Positions 8,283 to 17,661 of a stretch of DNA of 64,000 nucleotides are shown in pieces. The DNA comes from Thiodiazotropha sp040793985 (GTDB taxonomy: Bacteria; Pseudomonadota; Gammaproteobacteria; Chromatiales; Chromatiaceae), in assembly GCA_040793985.1 (NCBI GenBank), contig JBFNJI010000003.1, positions 1-64,000 on the forward strand, given 5' to 3'. The position numbers and the translations under genes are program-made. The notes under the pieces were generated by a model. It saw only the letters and a program-made list of their open reading frames with translations. It ran no database searches and had not been told where the DNA came from. Each line of letters opens with the position of its first letter. The first letter of the stretch is position 1.

Positions 8283-8465
8283 CGCCCAGGCCGGTATCCG
8301 GACTCACAGACTGGCTTAGCCAGATGTCGCGCCTTCCCATGGTTCGAATCCACAGTGGCCTGTTGCGGCATCTCGTCTGTTTACCGTTGCGGGGGCAGTG
8401 CAGGCGTCTCACCTGCTTCCCGTTTACCCCGGCTCGCGCCGGGCACCTGAGGCAGGCGACAAACT
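8283..8465 (-). promoter_or_regulatory. cobalamin (adenosylcobalamin) riboswitch
   Basis: On the minus strand, in order, are GGGAAGCAGGTGAGACGCCTG, then CTGCCCCCGCAACGGTAA, GCCACTG, GGGAAGG and GAGTCCGGATACC with GCC following. These are the conserved blocks of the cobalamin riboswitch, including the B12-box-like CTGCCCCCGCAAC core. It ends about 130 bases before the btuB-like start. By family behaviour it should shut down the operon when adenosylcobalamin is plentiful. A GC-rich stem (GGTGCCCGGC with GCCGGG) precedes the core. Confidence 0.93.
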
Positions 8466-8630
8466 ACAGAGAATGTATGGAAGGGTCAAGTTGTCTCAAT
8501 GGGTATGGAGAACATGTGAAGCTGAAGCCGCTTGGGTATACTGCCACGATGAAGTTCGGGGCGGTTTCATGCAGGGCACTCCGGGTACGTCCCCGTTTCG
8601 CCATTAACCACTGACGAGAGATGTCCGACG

Positions 8631-9248
8631 ATGATCATCTATCTCCATGGTCTCAACAGCGCAGGCAGTTCCGGCAAGGCTGCGGTGTTGCGGGCGTCGT
8701 TTCCGGAACTGCAGATCATCAGCCCCACCTATCCCGCCCATACCGCGGCGATGGCGGTGAAGACACTCACGGACAGTTTGCGGCCGCTGCTTGAAGAGGA
8801 TCGCTACCTGGACGAGCCCCGCCTCATGGTGGGGAGTTCCATGGGGGGGTTCTACGGCGCCTGGATGGCGCAGCGTTTGCAGTTCCAGCATCTGGTGATG
8901 ATCAATCCCGCCCTGGTGCCCTGGGAGCTTTTACTGCAGGTGGCGGGCTGGCAGTACAACCAGGCCCAGGATGAGCGCTACTACCTATCGCCAGAGATGG
9001 TCGCCGCGACCCGGGAGTTTGCCATCGAGCCGAGTCCGGACGGGGTGCCCACGACCCTGTTGCTCGACAAGGGGGATGAGCTGATCGACTACCGTATCGC
9101 CGAGGGGATCTATCAGGGGATCGGTGATATCCACTGCTTCGAGGGGGGGAGCCACACCTTCGACCACATGGATGAGGCGGTGGGTATTATTGGCGGGATT
9201 CATCGCTTATTGGAGGATAGTAAGAGGTCCGCGAATGAACGCGAATGA
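8631..9248 (+). CDS. yqiA: YqiA-like alpha/beta-hydrolase esterase
   Basis: A 205-residue protein starting MIIYLHGLNSAGSSGKA, typical of the UPF0227/YqiA esterases. The nucleophile elbow is GSSMGG (about 68-73), the acid is probably the Asp in LLDKGDELIDY and the histidine lies in GGSHTF. Family members hydrolyse small esters in the cytoplasm; the natural substrate is unclear. The last residues (RSANERE) and the stop codon are encoded by the left arm of repeat element 9227-9488, so the repeat has replaced the gene's original end without disrupting the catalytic domain. Confidence 0.85.
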   Translation: MIIYLHGLNSAGSSGKAAVLRASFPELQIISPTYPAHTAAMAVKTLTDSLRPLLEEDRYLDEPRLMVGSSMGGFYGAWMAQRLQFQHLVMINPALVPWELLLQVAGWQYNQAQDERYYLSPEMVAATREFAIEPSPDGVPTTLLLDKGDELIDYRIAEGIYQGIGDIHCFEGGSHTFDHMDEAVGIIGGIHRLLEDSKRSANERE

Positions 9249-9488
9249 AGGCCAATATTTATCTTGCTTCTCTTGATGCGGCTTTGTGGAGATTGATTCG
9301 GAAGTTGTACAGCAAAGTGTAGTACGAGATCACATGCTGGGGTCAGTTAACTTGAAAGGGTTTTTTCTTGCGTAGGGTGCGGCTTGCCGCACCGATACAC
9401 AAACGTCAGAGTGGCAAGGTGTATCTGCTTGGGTTATTGGTGCGGCAAGCCGCACCCTACGAATAATTTGCGTTTATTCGCGGACTGA
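9227..9488. repeat. TIR-flanked intergenic element 1 (palindrome type)
   Basis: The left arm starts GTCCGCGAATGAACGCGAAT at 9227 and the right arm is ATTTGCGTTTATTCGCGGAC ending near 9485. Inside, a perfect 23-base inverted repeat (9371-9393 with 9439-9461) begins CGTAGGGTGCGG. Each arm of that repeat is itself a hairpin, GGTGCGGC-TT-GCCGCACC. The element fills the gap between the convergent yqiA and topA genes and carries no gene. Confidence 0.8.
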
Positions 9489-9496
9489 AGTCCGAG

Positions 9497-11776
9497 TCAG
9501 CTATCCACAACAGGCTCGCTGAACGAGCAATCCTTCTGCGGGCAGACCTTCTCGGTGCCCTTGCGCTTGGTGGTTTTTATGGTCAGCACCGGCCAGCCGC
9601 AGTTGGGGCAGGGTTCGGCCACCGGCTCGTTCCATACCGCGTAGTCGCAATCCGGGTAGGTGGAACAGGAGTAGAAGATCTTGCCGCGGCGGGATTTGCG
9701 TTTCAGCAGATTCCCCTTTTGGCACTTGGGACAGCTGACGCCGGTATCCTCCGGCTTCTCCAGCGGCTCGATGTATTTGCATGTCGGGTAGCTCGAGCAG
9801 CCGATGAACTTGCCATAGCGGCCGCGCTTGATGACCAGATCGGAGCCGCATTCGGGACAGCTGCGCCCCTCGACAACCTCGGGCTCCTCCTTCTCCGCGG
9901 CCTCCGCATTGAGATCCCGTGTGTAGTCGCAGGTGGGGTAGTTGGTGCAGCCGATGAAGCGGCCGTGGCGTCCCAGGCGGATCGAGAGCTGCTCGCCACA
10001 CTTGGGGCAGGCCTCGTCCAGGGCTTCGTGGGTGACGTCGCTGCGTTTGACATTCTCCTGGGTGTGGTCGATCCGGTCCTTGAACGGGCCCCAGAACTTG
10101 CTCAGCAGGGGCACCCAATCCTCCTCGCCCCGGGAGACGGCGTCGAGCTCATCCTCCAGGTTGGCGGTGAAGTCGTAGTCCACATAGCGGGTGAAATATT
10201 CGGTGAGAAACTTGTTGACCACACGCCCCACATCGGTGGGTTTGAAGCGTTTCTTCTCCAGCACCACATACTCCCGGTCCTGCAGGGTGGAGATGATCGA
10301 GGCATAGGTCGAGGGGCGGCCGATGCCGTACTCCTCGAGGGCCTTGACCAGGCTCGCCTCGCTGTAACGTGGCGGAGGTTCGGTGAAGTGCTGCTCCGGA
10401 CGCACCGCCTTCAGCGGCAGGGTTTCGCCTTCGCTGAGTGCCGGCAGCAGCTTCTCGTCGCTGTCGCTCTTGGCGCCGTCGTCGAGGCCCTCCTGGTAGA
10501 CCGTGATGAAGCCGGGCTTTGCGATCACGGAGCCGTTGGCGCGGAAGGTATTGCCCTCCCCGCAGGCGAGATCGACGGCGACCGTGTGGATGGTGGCGTG
10601 GATCATCTGGCAGGCCACCGATCTCTTCCAGATCAGTTCATACAGCTTGGCCTGGTCCTTGGTCATGTGGTCCCTGATCTCATCGGGGACGCGCATCACC
10701 GAGGTGGGCCTGATCGCCTCGTGGGCCTCCTGGGCGTTCTTCGATTTGGTCTTGAAGTGACGCACCGAGGGGGGGAGCTGGTCCGCGCCGTAACGCTGGC
10801 TGATGAGGCTGCGCATCTCATCCAGGGCCTCGTCCGCCAGGTGGACGGAGTCGGTTCGCATATAGGTGATCAGGCCGACGGTGCCCTGGCCCACATCGAC
10901 CCCTTCGTAGAGCTGCTGCGCGGTGCGCATGGTGCGCTGTGCGGTGAAGCCCAGCTTGCGTGCCGCCTCCTGTTGCAGGGTTGAGGTGGTGAAGGGGGGG
11001 GCCGGGTTGCGCTTGCGCTGCTTCTTTTCGACCTTGACCACACGCAGGCCGTCGCTGCCGGCCTCCAGCAGGTGTTTTTCCGCCGCTCTGGCGGTGGCCT
11101 CGTCGGTGATGCTAAATTTTTCGAGTTTCTCACCCTTGAAATGGGTGAGTCGCGCGGAGAAGCGCTGCTTCTCTTTCTCCGTGTCGGCTTCGATGGTCCA
11201 GAACTCTTCCGCCCTGAAGGCCTCGATCTCCTCTTCCCGTTCCACGATCATGCGCAGTGCGGGGCTCTGCACGCGGCCTGCGGAGAGGCCTCTGCGCACC
11301 TTTTTCCACAGCAGGGGTGAGAGGTTGAAGCCCACCAGGTAGTCCAGCGCCCTGCGCGCCTGCTGGGCATCGACCAGGTCATGCGAGAGATCGCGGGGAT
11401 TGGCGATGGCGTCGTTGACCGCCTTTTTGGTGATCTCGTTGAAGACCACACGATATACCTGTTTATTCTTCAGCTTACCCCGCTCCCGCAACAGCTCCGA
11501 GAGGTGCCAGGAGATGGCCTCGCCCTCGCGGTCGGGATCGGTTGCCAGATAGAGCGCTTCCGATTTCTTCAGGGCCTTGGTGATGGCCTGGACATGACGG
11601 TCATTGCGTTCGATCACCTGATACTTCATGGCAAAGCCCTGATCGGGATTAACCGCGCCCTCCTTGGGGATCAGGTCCCTGACGTGGCCATAGGAGGCCA
11701 TTACCTCGAAGTTGCCGCCGAGATATTTCTTGATTGTCTTTGCCTTTGCCGGCGATTCAACAATAACCAGATTCAT
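9497..11776 (-). CDS. topA: DNA topoisomerase I
   Basis: A 759-residue type IA topoisomerase that relaxes negative supercoils. The TOPRIM domain opens the protein (MNLVIVESPAKAKTIKKYLG) with the acidic TDPDREGE at 79-86. The active-site tyrosine is Tyr305 in TYMRTDS. The C-terminus has tandem four-cysteine zinc modules from about residue 595 (CPKCGEQLSIRLGRHGRFIGC and later copies), slightly shorter than the E. coli enzyme of 865 residues. It is downstream of smg on the same strand with an 87-base gap. Start and end agree with the family. Confidence 0.97.
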   Translation of the reverse strand: MNLVIVESPAKAKTIKKYLGGNFEVMASYGHVRDLIPKEGAVNPDQGFAMKYQVIERNDRHVQAITKALKKSEALYLATDPDREGEAISWHLSELLRERGKLKNKQVYRVVFNEITKKAVNDAIANPRDLSHDLVDAQQARRALDYLVGFNLSPLLWKKVRRGLSAGRVQSPALRMIVEREEEIEAFRAEEFWTIEADTEKEKQRFSARLTHFKGEKLEKFSITDEATARAAEKHLLEAGSDGLRVVKVEKKQRKRNPAPPFTTSTLQQEAARKLGFTAQRTMRTAQQLYEGVDVGQGTVGLITYMRTDSVHLADEALDEMRSLISQRYGADQLPPSVRHFKTKSKNAQEAHEAIRPTSVMRVPDEIRDHMTKDQAKLYELIWKRSVACQMIHATIHTVAVDLACGEGNTFRANGSVIAKPGFITVYQEGLDDGAKSDSDEKLLPALSEGETLPLKAVRPEQHFTEPPPRYSEASLVKALEEYGIGRPSTYASIISTLQDREYVVLEKKRFKPTDVGRVVNKFLTEYFTRYVDYDFTANLEDELDAVSRGEEDWVPLLSKFWGPFKDRIDHTQENVKRSDVTHEALDEACPKCGEQLSIRLGRHGRFIGCTNYPTCDYTRDLNAEAAEKEEPEVVEGRSCPECGSDLVIKRGRYGKFIGCSSYPTCKYIEPLEKPEDTGVSCPKCQKGNLLKRKSRRGKIFYSCSTYPDCDYAVWNEPVAEPCPNCGWPVLTIKTTKRKGTEKVCPQKDCSFSEPVVDS

Positions 11777-11863
11777 CGATGTTGGGTCGTTCCAGGGGAA
11801 AAATGCGGGACAGTGAACCCTCCCGCGAAAAAGAAATCAAGCGTTTTTTATTGTCAGTGTTGT

Positions 11864-12340
11864 CTAGTGCAGGAAAACAGGAATGTCGTTATAGACCATG
11901 TCTTCCATGCGCGCGAAGGCTGCTTCCTGACCAGGTTGATTCATCAAAACCAGGAGAATAATCCATTTCAGTTCCTCTTCTGTGATGATGGCTGTGTCGA
12001 GGGCAAGGGCCCGTTCGATCACCAGCTCACGGGCATTCGTCGTGAGTATGTCGTTCTGCTCCAGAAACAGCAACAGGCCGCGGGAATCCACGTCCAGCCT
12101 TGCCGTCTCCTCCTCGGTGAAGATGCGCAGCGAGTGCGAAGGGTCGCTTTCACCATGCTGGGACTGATCGCTGTTGGCAAGCTCGTCCAGCCAATCGAAG
12201 GCCTTGTTGATCTCCACGGAAGGGAAGCCTGCCTGGATCAACTCGTCTCGCAGTTCGTGCTGATCCGAGGGTGGGGCCTGTTCGCCGTCCATATAGTTTT
12301 CGTAGAGGTAGATCAGGATATCGACCACGTTTTCGTTCAT
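11864..12340 (-). CDS. smg: Smg family protein (DUF494)
   Basis: A 158-residue acidic helical protein starting MNENVVDILIYLYENYMDG, the hallmark of Smg/DUF494. Its biochemical role is not established; the gene is conserved next to dprA in gammaproteobacteria. The ATG overlaps the dprA stop by four bases, so it is probably co-translated. It reads toward topA. Confidence 0.92.
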   Translation of the reverse strand: MNENVVDILIYLYENYMDGEQAPPSDQHELRDELIQAGFPSVEINKAFDWLDELANSDQSQHGESDPSHSLRIFTEEETARLDVDSRGLLLFLEQNDILTTNARELVIERALALDTAIITEEELKWIILLVLMNQPGQEAAFARMEDMVYNDIPVFLH

Positions 12341-13497
12341 ATACTCTCTCTCCCGCTGTGGCGGGATGTCAGTCTGTCAATTCGGCAGTAGTAGCCGCCG
12401 GGAGCCGATGATACATGACCTTCGAGCTCGAGCAACAGCAGCATGGACGAAACTGCCTCCGCGGTCAAACCCGTACGGGCAATTAATTCATCAACTGATA
12501 CCGGATCATAGCCCAGGGCCTGAAGCAGCAGCCGGTATTCGGCGTCCATTTCGAAATCCAGCGTCGCCTGTCGGGCAGTGGCTGCTTCCCCGGTGCTATC
12601 GAGGGTTGCGAAAAGGGAACCCAATTCCTCGATGATGTCCTGGGCCGATTCGACCAGCTTCGCGCCCTGCCTGATCAATGCATGGCAACCGCGGGCCTGG
12701 GGATTGTGGATGGAGCCGGGAATGGCGAACACCTCACGGCCCTGTTCGCTTGAGAGCCTGGCGGTGATCAGGGAGCCGCTCTGTGGCGTTGCCTCGACCA
12801 CCAGGGTGCCGAGGGAGAGGCCGCTGATGATCCGGTTGCGGCGGGGGAAATTCTCCGCTTTCGCCGGGGTGCCGGGTGGAAACTCGGTGAGCAGCAGCGC
12901 CTCCCCGGCAATCCTGTGGGCAAGCGCCTTGTGGCTGGCGGGATAGACGCGGTCCGCGCCTGTACCCATCACCGCAATGGTCGATCCGCCCTTGAGTGCG
13001 CCCTCGTGGGCGGCGCCGTCGATACCCTGGGCCAGGCCGCTGGTGATGCAGAATCCGGCGGTGGCCAGGCAGTGGGCGAATTCACGGGCGTTGTCGATGC
13101 CGGTGGTGGTGGGGTTGCGGCTGCCGACGATGGCGAGCTGAGGTTGCCGCAGCAGCGCTTCGTCACCCATTAGATAGAGCAGGGGAGGCGGGGCGTCGAT
13201 CTGTCTCAACAGCGGGGGATAGGCATCGTCACCCAGGGTGAGCAGTCGATGATTCGGCTGTGCCAACCAGGCCAGCGTGGATTCGATTCTGCCGCGGTCC
13301 TGTCGCAGCAGGGCCTCGGTCGCCGCTTGCGGGATGCCGAGCCCGGTGAGTTCCTTGCGGCTGGCACCGAGGATTGCCCGGGGTTCGCCGTAGTGCTCCA
13401 GCAGGCGTTGAAAATAGCGGCTGCCGATACCCGGGGCGAGGCCGACCAGCAGCCAGGCCTCGGTGTCGGAAGTTGAGGTGCCGGATACGCGATCCAT
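12337..13497 (-). CDS. dprA: DNA-processing protein DprA
   Basis: A 386-residue DprA/Smf protein, which in transformable bacteria protects incoming single-stranded DNA and loads RecA. The N-terminus has a helical SAM-like region (LLVGLAPGIGSRYFQRLLEH). The Rossmann-like core contains IVGSRNPTTTG, CITSGLAQGIDGAAH and VMGTGADRVYP. A C-terminal winged helix (DELIARTGLTAEAVSSMLL, about 345-380) is present. The start near MDRVSGTSTSD is only 24 bases after the LysM gene. Presence of dprA alone does not show natural competence. Confidence 0.95.
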   Translation of the reverse strand: MDRVSGTSTSDTEAWLLVGLAPGIGSRYFQRLLEHYGEPRAILGASRKELTGLGIPQAATEALLRQDRGRIESTLAWLAQPNHRLLTLGDDAYPPLLRQIDAPPPLLYLMGDEALLRQPQLAIVGSRNPTTTGIDNAREFAHCLATAGFCITSGLAQGIDGAAHEGALKGGSTIAVMGTGADRVYPASHKALAHRIAGEALLLTEFPPGTPAKAENFPRRNRIISGLSLGTLVVEATPQSGSLITARLSSEQGREVFAIPGSIHNPQARGCHALIRQGAKLVESAQDIIEELGSLFATLDSTGEAATARQATLDFEMDAEYRLLLQALGYDPVSVDELIARTGLTAEAVSSMLLLLELEGHVSSAPGGYYCRIDRLTSRHSGRESI

Positions 13498-13521
13498 GCT
13501 ATTCGGCAGGTTGCGCTGTTA

Positions 13522-14556
13522 TCAGCTGCCCGGTGTGCGTACCCAGTCCAGCACGTGGAGAGGTTTCGTGGCATCCATGACCAGGGCGAAACTGACCTTG
13601 TCGAAGGTGCGGAACACCATCAGATGGCCGGCCTCCTCGAGGGGCAGCGTGACCGTTTCACCACGGCCCTTGATGATATCGCGAACCTCATTGCCACCCT
13701 GCAGGATGCGCAGCACATGACCGGCCTCGAGTCCCACGTTGCTGCCCTTGTTGAGCACCACCACATGGTACTGCCCAATCTGGGTGACGCCGTTGAGCAC
13801 GGAGATGATACGGCCCTCGATGGCTGTCTCCGGCACCCGGGGCTGAAAGTCGATGAGCGGCTCCTCCTCCATGGCCTTGATCAGCCGGTCGCCGATCAGT
13901 GCCTCGATCTCCGAGGAGGTGATCAGCAGCTTCGCGGGATCGCCGGTTCGCTTCAGCTCCGAAGTCCCGACGTAGAGGGCTTCAAAGCCGAGAACCTCGC
14001 CCGTATCGGGATCTTTATAGGGTTTTTCGGGTCGAACTACCGCATATTGCACCGGGCGTTCCTCCATGATGCTGCGCGCGTAGTAGCTGATGCCGGCGCC
14101 GCCGACGATATGGTCATCCAGAAAGTGGACGATGTAGGGCGCTTTATCCAGCTCATTCTCGTCGACCACATAGGGACGCGTCAGGAACGGGGCGATGGCA
14201 TCTATCGGAATGGTCGGGATGGCCTGGTCCAGCGGGGTGGCCCTTACCCTGGGGGAGAGCCTGTCTTTCCGGCTCAATTGCAGCATCGGTCGACCGTCAC
14301 GATATGTGAGCTCAATCACATCGCCTGGGAAGATCAGATGGGGATTTTCGATCTGTGGATTGACATACCAGACCTCCGGCCACAGCCAGGCGTCGCGCAG
14401 AAACATCGATGAGATGTCCCAGAGCGTATCGCCCTTGACCACGGTGTAGCGTTCCGGGTGCGAGGGGTTGAGCGCGACATGCTCGGCCGCAAGTGCGCAA
14501 AAGGAGAACAGCAGACCGCTGATGACTCCGATGAGTTTGTTGTTAAGATATGACAT
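13522..14556 (-). CDS. LysM-domain secreted protein
   Basis: A 344-residue protein with an N-terminal signal peptide or anchor (LIGVISGLLFSFCALAAEH) and a LysM motif at about residues 36-85 (YTVVKGDTLWDISSMFLRD, then NPHLIFPGDVIELTY), which binds peptidoglycan. The rest is a beta-rich domain without a name I recognise. Members of this family are encoded next to dprA in many gammaproteobacteria, divergent from def as here. A role in envelope maintenance is inferred only from the LysM domain. Confidence 0.88.
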   Translation of the reverse strand: MSYLNNKLIGVISGLLFSFCALAAEHVALNPSHPERYTVVKGDTLWDISSMFLRDAWLWPEVWYVNPQIENPHLIFPGDVIELTYRDGRPMLQLSRKDRLSPRVRATPLDQAIPTIPIDAIAPFLTRPYVVDENELDKAPYIVHFLDDHIVGGAGISYYARSIMEERPVQYAVVRPEKPYKDPDTGEVLGFEALYVGTSELKRTGDPAKLLITSSEIEALIGDRLIKAMEEEPLIDFQPRVPETAIEGRIISVLNGVTQIGQYHVVVLNKGSNVGLEAGHVLRILQGGNEVRDIIKGRGETVTLPLEEAGHLMVFRTFDKVSFALVMDATKPLHVLDWVRTPGS

Positions 14557-14743
14557 AACTATTCCCTTGGCTGCGAAGCGGAAATTCTAGCGATCTACTG
14601 CAGAGATTCTCCCCTGTGTTGTGTTCTATAATCGAAGACGATTTTTGTTAAAAAAACAGTCTGTGACACTACACTAGTTTCCAGTATGATCATAATGTTA
14701 GCGTAATTTCTTGCATTTGTACTATAGATTTTTGGAAAAACAG

Positions 14744-15277
14744 ATGGCGATTCTTGACATACTCCACTTTCCCGATCCACGACTGCGCAACAGGGCCAAA
14801 CCAGTGGCCCAGGTTGACGACTCTATACGTCGGCTGATTGACGATATGCTTGAGACAATGTACCAGGCGCCGGGCATAGGACTCGCCGCGACCCAGGTCA
14901 ATGTGGCCAAGCGCGTGGTTGTTATCGACCTCTCGGAAGAGAAAAATCAACCCCTTTGCCTGGTGAATCCGGAGATTCTGCAAAAGGATGGCGAGGAGCA
15001 GATGGAGGAGGGGTGCCTCTCTGTCCCGGGTATCTACGAGTTGGTGAAACGGGCGAATCTGATTCGGATTCGGGCGCTCGATCGAGAGGGACAACCATTC
15101 GAAATGGAGGCCGAAGGTTTGCTGGCGGTCTGTATTCAGCATGAAATGGATCACCTGGAAGGAAAGCTGTTTGTCGACTATCTGTCCAGCCTGAAGCGTC
15201 AGCGTATCCGCAAGAAGCTGGAGAAGGAGAGTCGACAGCAAGAAACGCCCAGCACAAAGACCCAGCAAGTGATCTGA
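14744..15277 (+). CDS. def: peptide deformylase
   Basis: Removes the formyl group from the N-terminal methionine of nascent proteins. All three metal-enzyme motifs are present: GIGLAATQ, EGCLSVPG and HEMDHLEG. The start is the ATG at 14744 (MAILDILHFPDPRLR), with GGAAAA upstream; an in-frame ATG at 14711 would add 11 residues not seen in the family. The product is 177 residues. Its partner gene fmt follows 117 bases later. The divergent LysM gene shares the 187-base upstream region. Confidence 0.97.
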   Translation: MAILDILHFPDPRLRNRAKPVAQVDDSIRRLIDDMLETMYQAPGIGLAATQVNVAKRVVVIDLSEEKNQPLCLVNPEILQKDGEEQMEEGCLSVPGIYELVKRANLIRIRALDREGQPFEMEAEGLLAVCIQHEMDHLEGKLFVDYLSSLKRQRIRKKLEKESRQQETPSTKTQQVI

Positions 15278-15394
15278 GCGCCCGTGGAGTTTTATGTCTT
15301 GAAACAATCTTCATTCGTCACTCCGGGTTTGTCTGAGACCCCGTTCCCAATATCGACGCCCGCTTCCCTCCGGACCACAGGCGGTTGTCGATAA

Positions 15395-16333
15395 ATGGCT
15401 GATTCTCTGAAAATCGTATTCGCCGGTACCCCGGATTTCGCCGCCACAGCGCTCAAGGCGCTGTTGACGACCCGGCACCGGATAGTCACGGTCTACACGC
15501 AACCCGATCGTCCCGCCGGCCGTGGCAGAAAGGTGCAGCTGAGCCCGGTCAAGGAGTTGGCCCTGGCGCATGACCTTGAGGTCAGGCAGCCGCAATCGCT
15601 GAAGGATGAGGAGGCGCAGCGCGCACTGGCGGAGGTGCATGCGGATCTGATGGTGGTGGTGGCCTATGGACTGTTGTTGCCACAGGCCGTGCTGGATATC
15701 CCCAGACTGGGATGCATCAACATCCATGCATCCCTGCTGCCGCGTTGGCGGGGGGCTGCGCCGATCCAGCGTGCCCTGTTGGCGGGCGACAAAGAGAGTG
15801 GCGTCACCATCATGCAGATGGAGGCCGGACTCGATACCGGCCCCATGCTCTACACACTGAAGACGCCCATTGACGACACTGATACCGGCGGTTCCCTGCA
15901 CGACAGGCTGGCTGCGCTGGGTGCGCAGGCGTTACTCGATACTCTCCCCGCGCTGGCGCAGGGCAGGCTGGAGGCCGAACCCCAGGATGATGACCAGGCC
16001 AACTATGCCAAAAAGCTGGATAAGAAGGAGGGACTGATCGACTGGACCGAGCCGGCGGTGGCCATCGACCGCCAGGTAAGGGCCTTCAACCCATGGCCTG
16101 TGGCCCAGTGCCGTTACGCCGATAAGGTGATGCGGATCTGGCAGACACAGCCGCTGGCCGAGGCGTGTGTCGCCAAGCCGGGGGAGGTGCTGCGCAGTGG
16201 CAAGTCCGGCATAGATGTCGCCACCGGTGATGGGGTGTTGCGTATACTGCAGCTGCAGATGCCGGGGAAAAGGACCCTCTCCGCGGCCGATTTTCTCAAT
16301 GCCCACTCGATGGATGGTGTGGTGCTGGGATAA
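15395..16333 (+). CDS. fmt: methionyl-tRNA formyltransferase
   Basis: Formylates initiator Met-tRNA. The 312-residue product starts LKIVFAGTPDFAATALKALL, has the catalytic HASLLPRWRGAAPIQRA near residue 110-126, and a C-terminal OB-like domain. The stop TAA overlaps the next gene's ATG by one base. It forms the standard def-fmt-rsmB run. Confidence 0.97.
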   Translation: MADSLKIVFAGTPDFAATALKALLTTRHRIVTVYTQPDRPAGRGRKVQLSPVKELALAHDLEVRQPQSLKDEEAQRALAEVHADLMVVVAYGLLLPQAVLDIPRLGCINIHASLLPRWRGAAPIQRALLAGDKESGVTIMQMEAGLDTGPMLYTLKTPIDDTDTGGSLHDRLAALGAQALLDTLPALAQGRLEAEPQDDDQANYAKKLDKKEGLIDWTEPAVAIDRQVRAFNPWPVAQCRYADKVMRIWQTQPLAEACVAKPGEVLRSGKSGIDVATGDGVLRILQLQMPGKRTLSAADFLNAHSMDGVVLG

Positions 16334-17661
16334 TGCCCGCCAATGCCAGGAAACTGAACTCGGGTGATCCGCGCTTGGTCGCCGCCCTGGTTCTGCAGCA
16401 GGTGTTGGCGGGGCGCTCCCTCTCGGACCAGCTGCCCAACTACCTACCCCGACTGGAAGACGGCCGCGACCGGGGACTGGTGCAGGCGCTCAGCTTCGGT
16501 GTGATGCGCAGTTACCTCCGCTTGCGCTACCTGCAAAACCGGCTGCTGTCGAAGCCGTTGAAGACGAGGGACCGGGATATCGAGGCGCTGATCCTGATCG
16601 GGCTCTACCAGCTGCTCTACCTCAGGGTGGGGGACCATGCCGCGGTGCATGAGACCGCCGGGGCGGCAAACAAGCTTGGCAAGCGCTGGGCGGTAGGCCT
16701 GATAAACGGTGTACTGCGAAATTTCCTGCGCCGGCGCGAGGATTTGATGGCCGATTTACAGCAACACCCGGAGGCCCTTCATGCCATGCCAACCTGGCTG
16801 CTGCAAGCGGTGCAGTCCCAGTGGCCCGACGCCTGGCGGACGCGGGTGGAGGCGCTCAACACCCACCCGCCCATGAGCCTCAGGGTCAATCGGCAGATCC
16901 ACTCCCGCCAGGAGTGTCTCGAACTGCTGCGGCAAAACGCTATCGAAGCCGCCCCCATTCCCCAGGTTGAAAGCGGCATCAATCTGCATCAGGCGCTCGA
17001 TGTGGAGGCGCTGCCCGGTTTTACCCAGGGACATCTCTCCGTGCAGGATGGCGCCGCCCAGTTGGCGGCCGGTTTGATGGAGCTGGAGCCGGGCCAGCAG
17101 GTGCTTGATGCCTGCGCCGCCCCGGGGGGTAAAAGCTGCCACATGCTGGAGTCGGAGCCGGGGATCATACTGACCGCGCTGGACAGTGATGCCGAGCGCC
17201 TGCAACGGGTCGGGGGGAATCTCGCCCGCCTCGGACTCCAGGCAAGCCTGGTGCAGGGGGATGCGGCCAATCCAGCTGGATCCTGGGGGCAGCGGTGCTA
17301 TGATCGGATTCTGCTCGATGTTCCCTGTTCCGCAACCGGTGTTATTCGTCGCCATCCGGATATCAAGTATCTGCGCAGGGAGGCCGATATCGAGAGCCTG
17401 ACAAAGCTCCAGGCGGCAATTCTGGATGCGGTGTGGCCGTTGCTGAAACCCGGTGGCAGGATGCTCTACGCCACCTGCTCTATTCTCTCCCGGGAAAATG
17501 AACAGCAGCTCACGCGGTTTCTCGAACGCCAGGGAGATGCACAGGCGGTTGCGCTGGATGTGAACTGGGGGGAGAGTAGAGCGGTAGGGCGTCAGATCGC
17601 CCCCGGTGAGGGAAATATGGACGGATTTTACTATGCCCGCCTGGTAAAAAGAGCCCCATGA
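16333..17661 (+). CDS. rsmB: 16S rRNA m5C967 methyltransferase
   Basis: A 442-residue RsmB (Sun) enzyme. The N-terminal NusB-like RNA-binding domain spans about residues 10-145. The SAM-binding DACAAPGGKSCHML lies near 257-270. The two cysteines are in VPCSATGVIRRHPDI (assisting) and YATCSILSRENEQ. It overlaps the next gene by four bases. Confidence 0.96.
   Translation: MPANARKLNSGDPRLVAALVLQQVLAGRSLSDQLPNYLPRLEDGRDRGLVQALSFGVMRSYLRLRYLQNRLLSKPLKTRDRDIEALILIGLYQLLYLRVGDHAAVHETAGAANKLGKRWAVGLINGVLRNFLRRREDLMADLQQHPEALHAMPTWLLQAVQSQWPDAWRTRVEALNTHPPMSLRVNRQIHSRQECLELLRQNAIEAAPIPQVESGINLHQALDVEALPGFTQGHLSVQDGAAQLAAGLMELEPGQQVLDACAAPGGKSCHMLESEPGIILTALDSDAERLQRVGGNLARLGLQASLVQGDAANPAGSWGQRCYDRILLDVPCSATGVIRRHPDIKYLRREADIESLTKLQAAILDAVWPLLKPGGRMLYATCSILSRENEQQLTRFLERQGDAQAVALDVNWGESRAVGRQIAPGEGNMDGFYYARLVKRAP

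Noticed and set aside
13522..14556. LysM protein as a lipoprotein
   Set aside because: The hydrophobic N-terminus has a Cys (LLFSFCALAA), but the -3 to -1 residues and the following sequence do not make a convincing lipobox.
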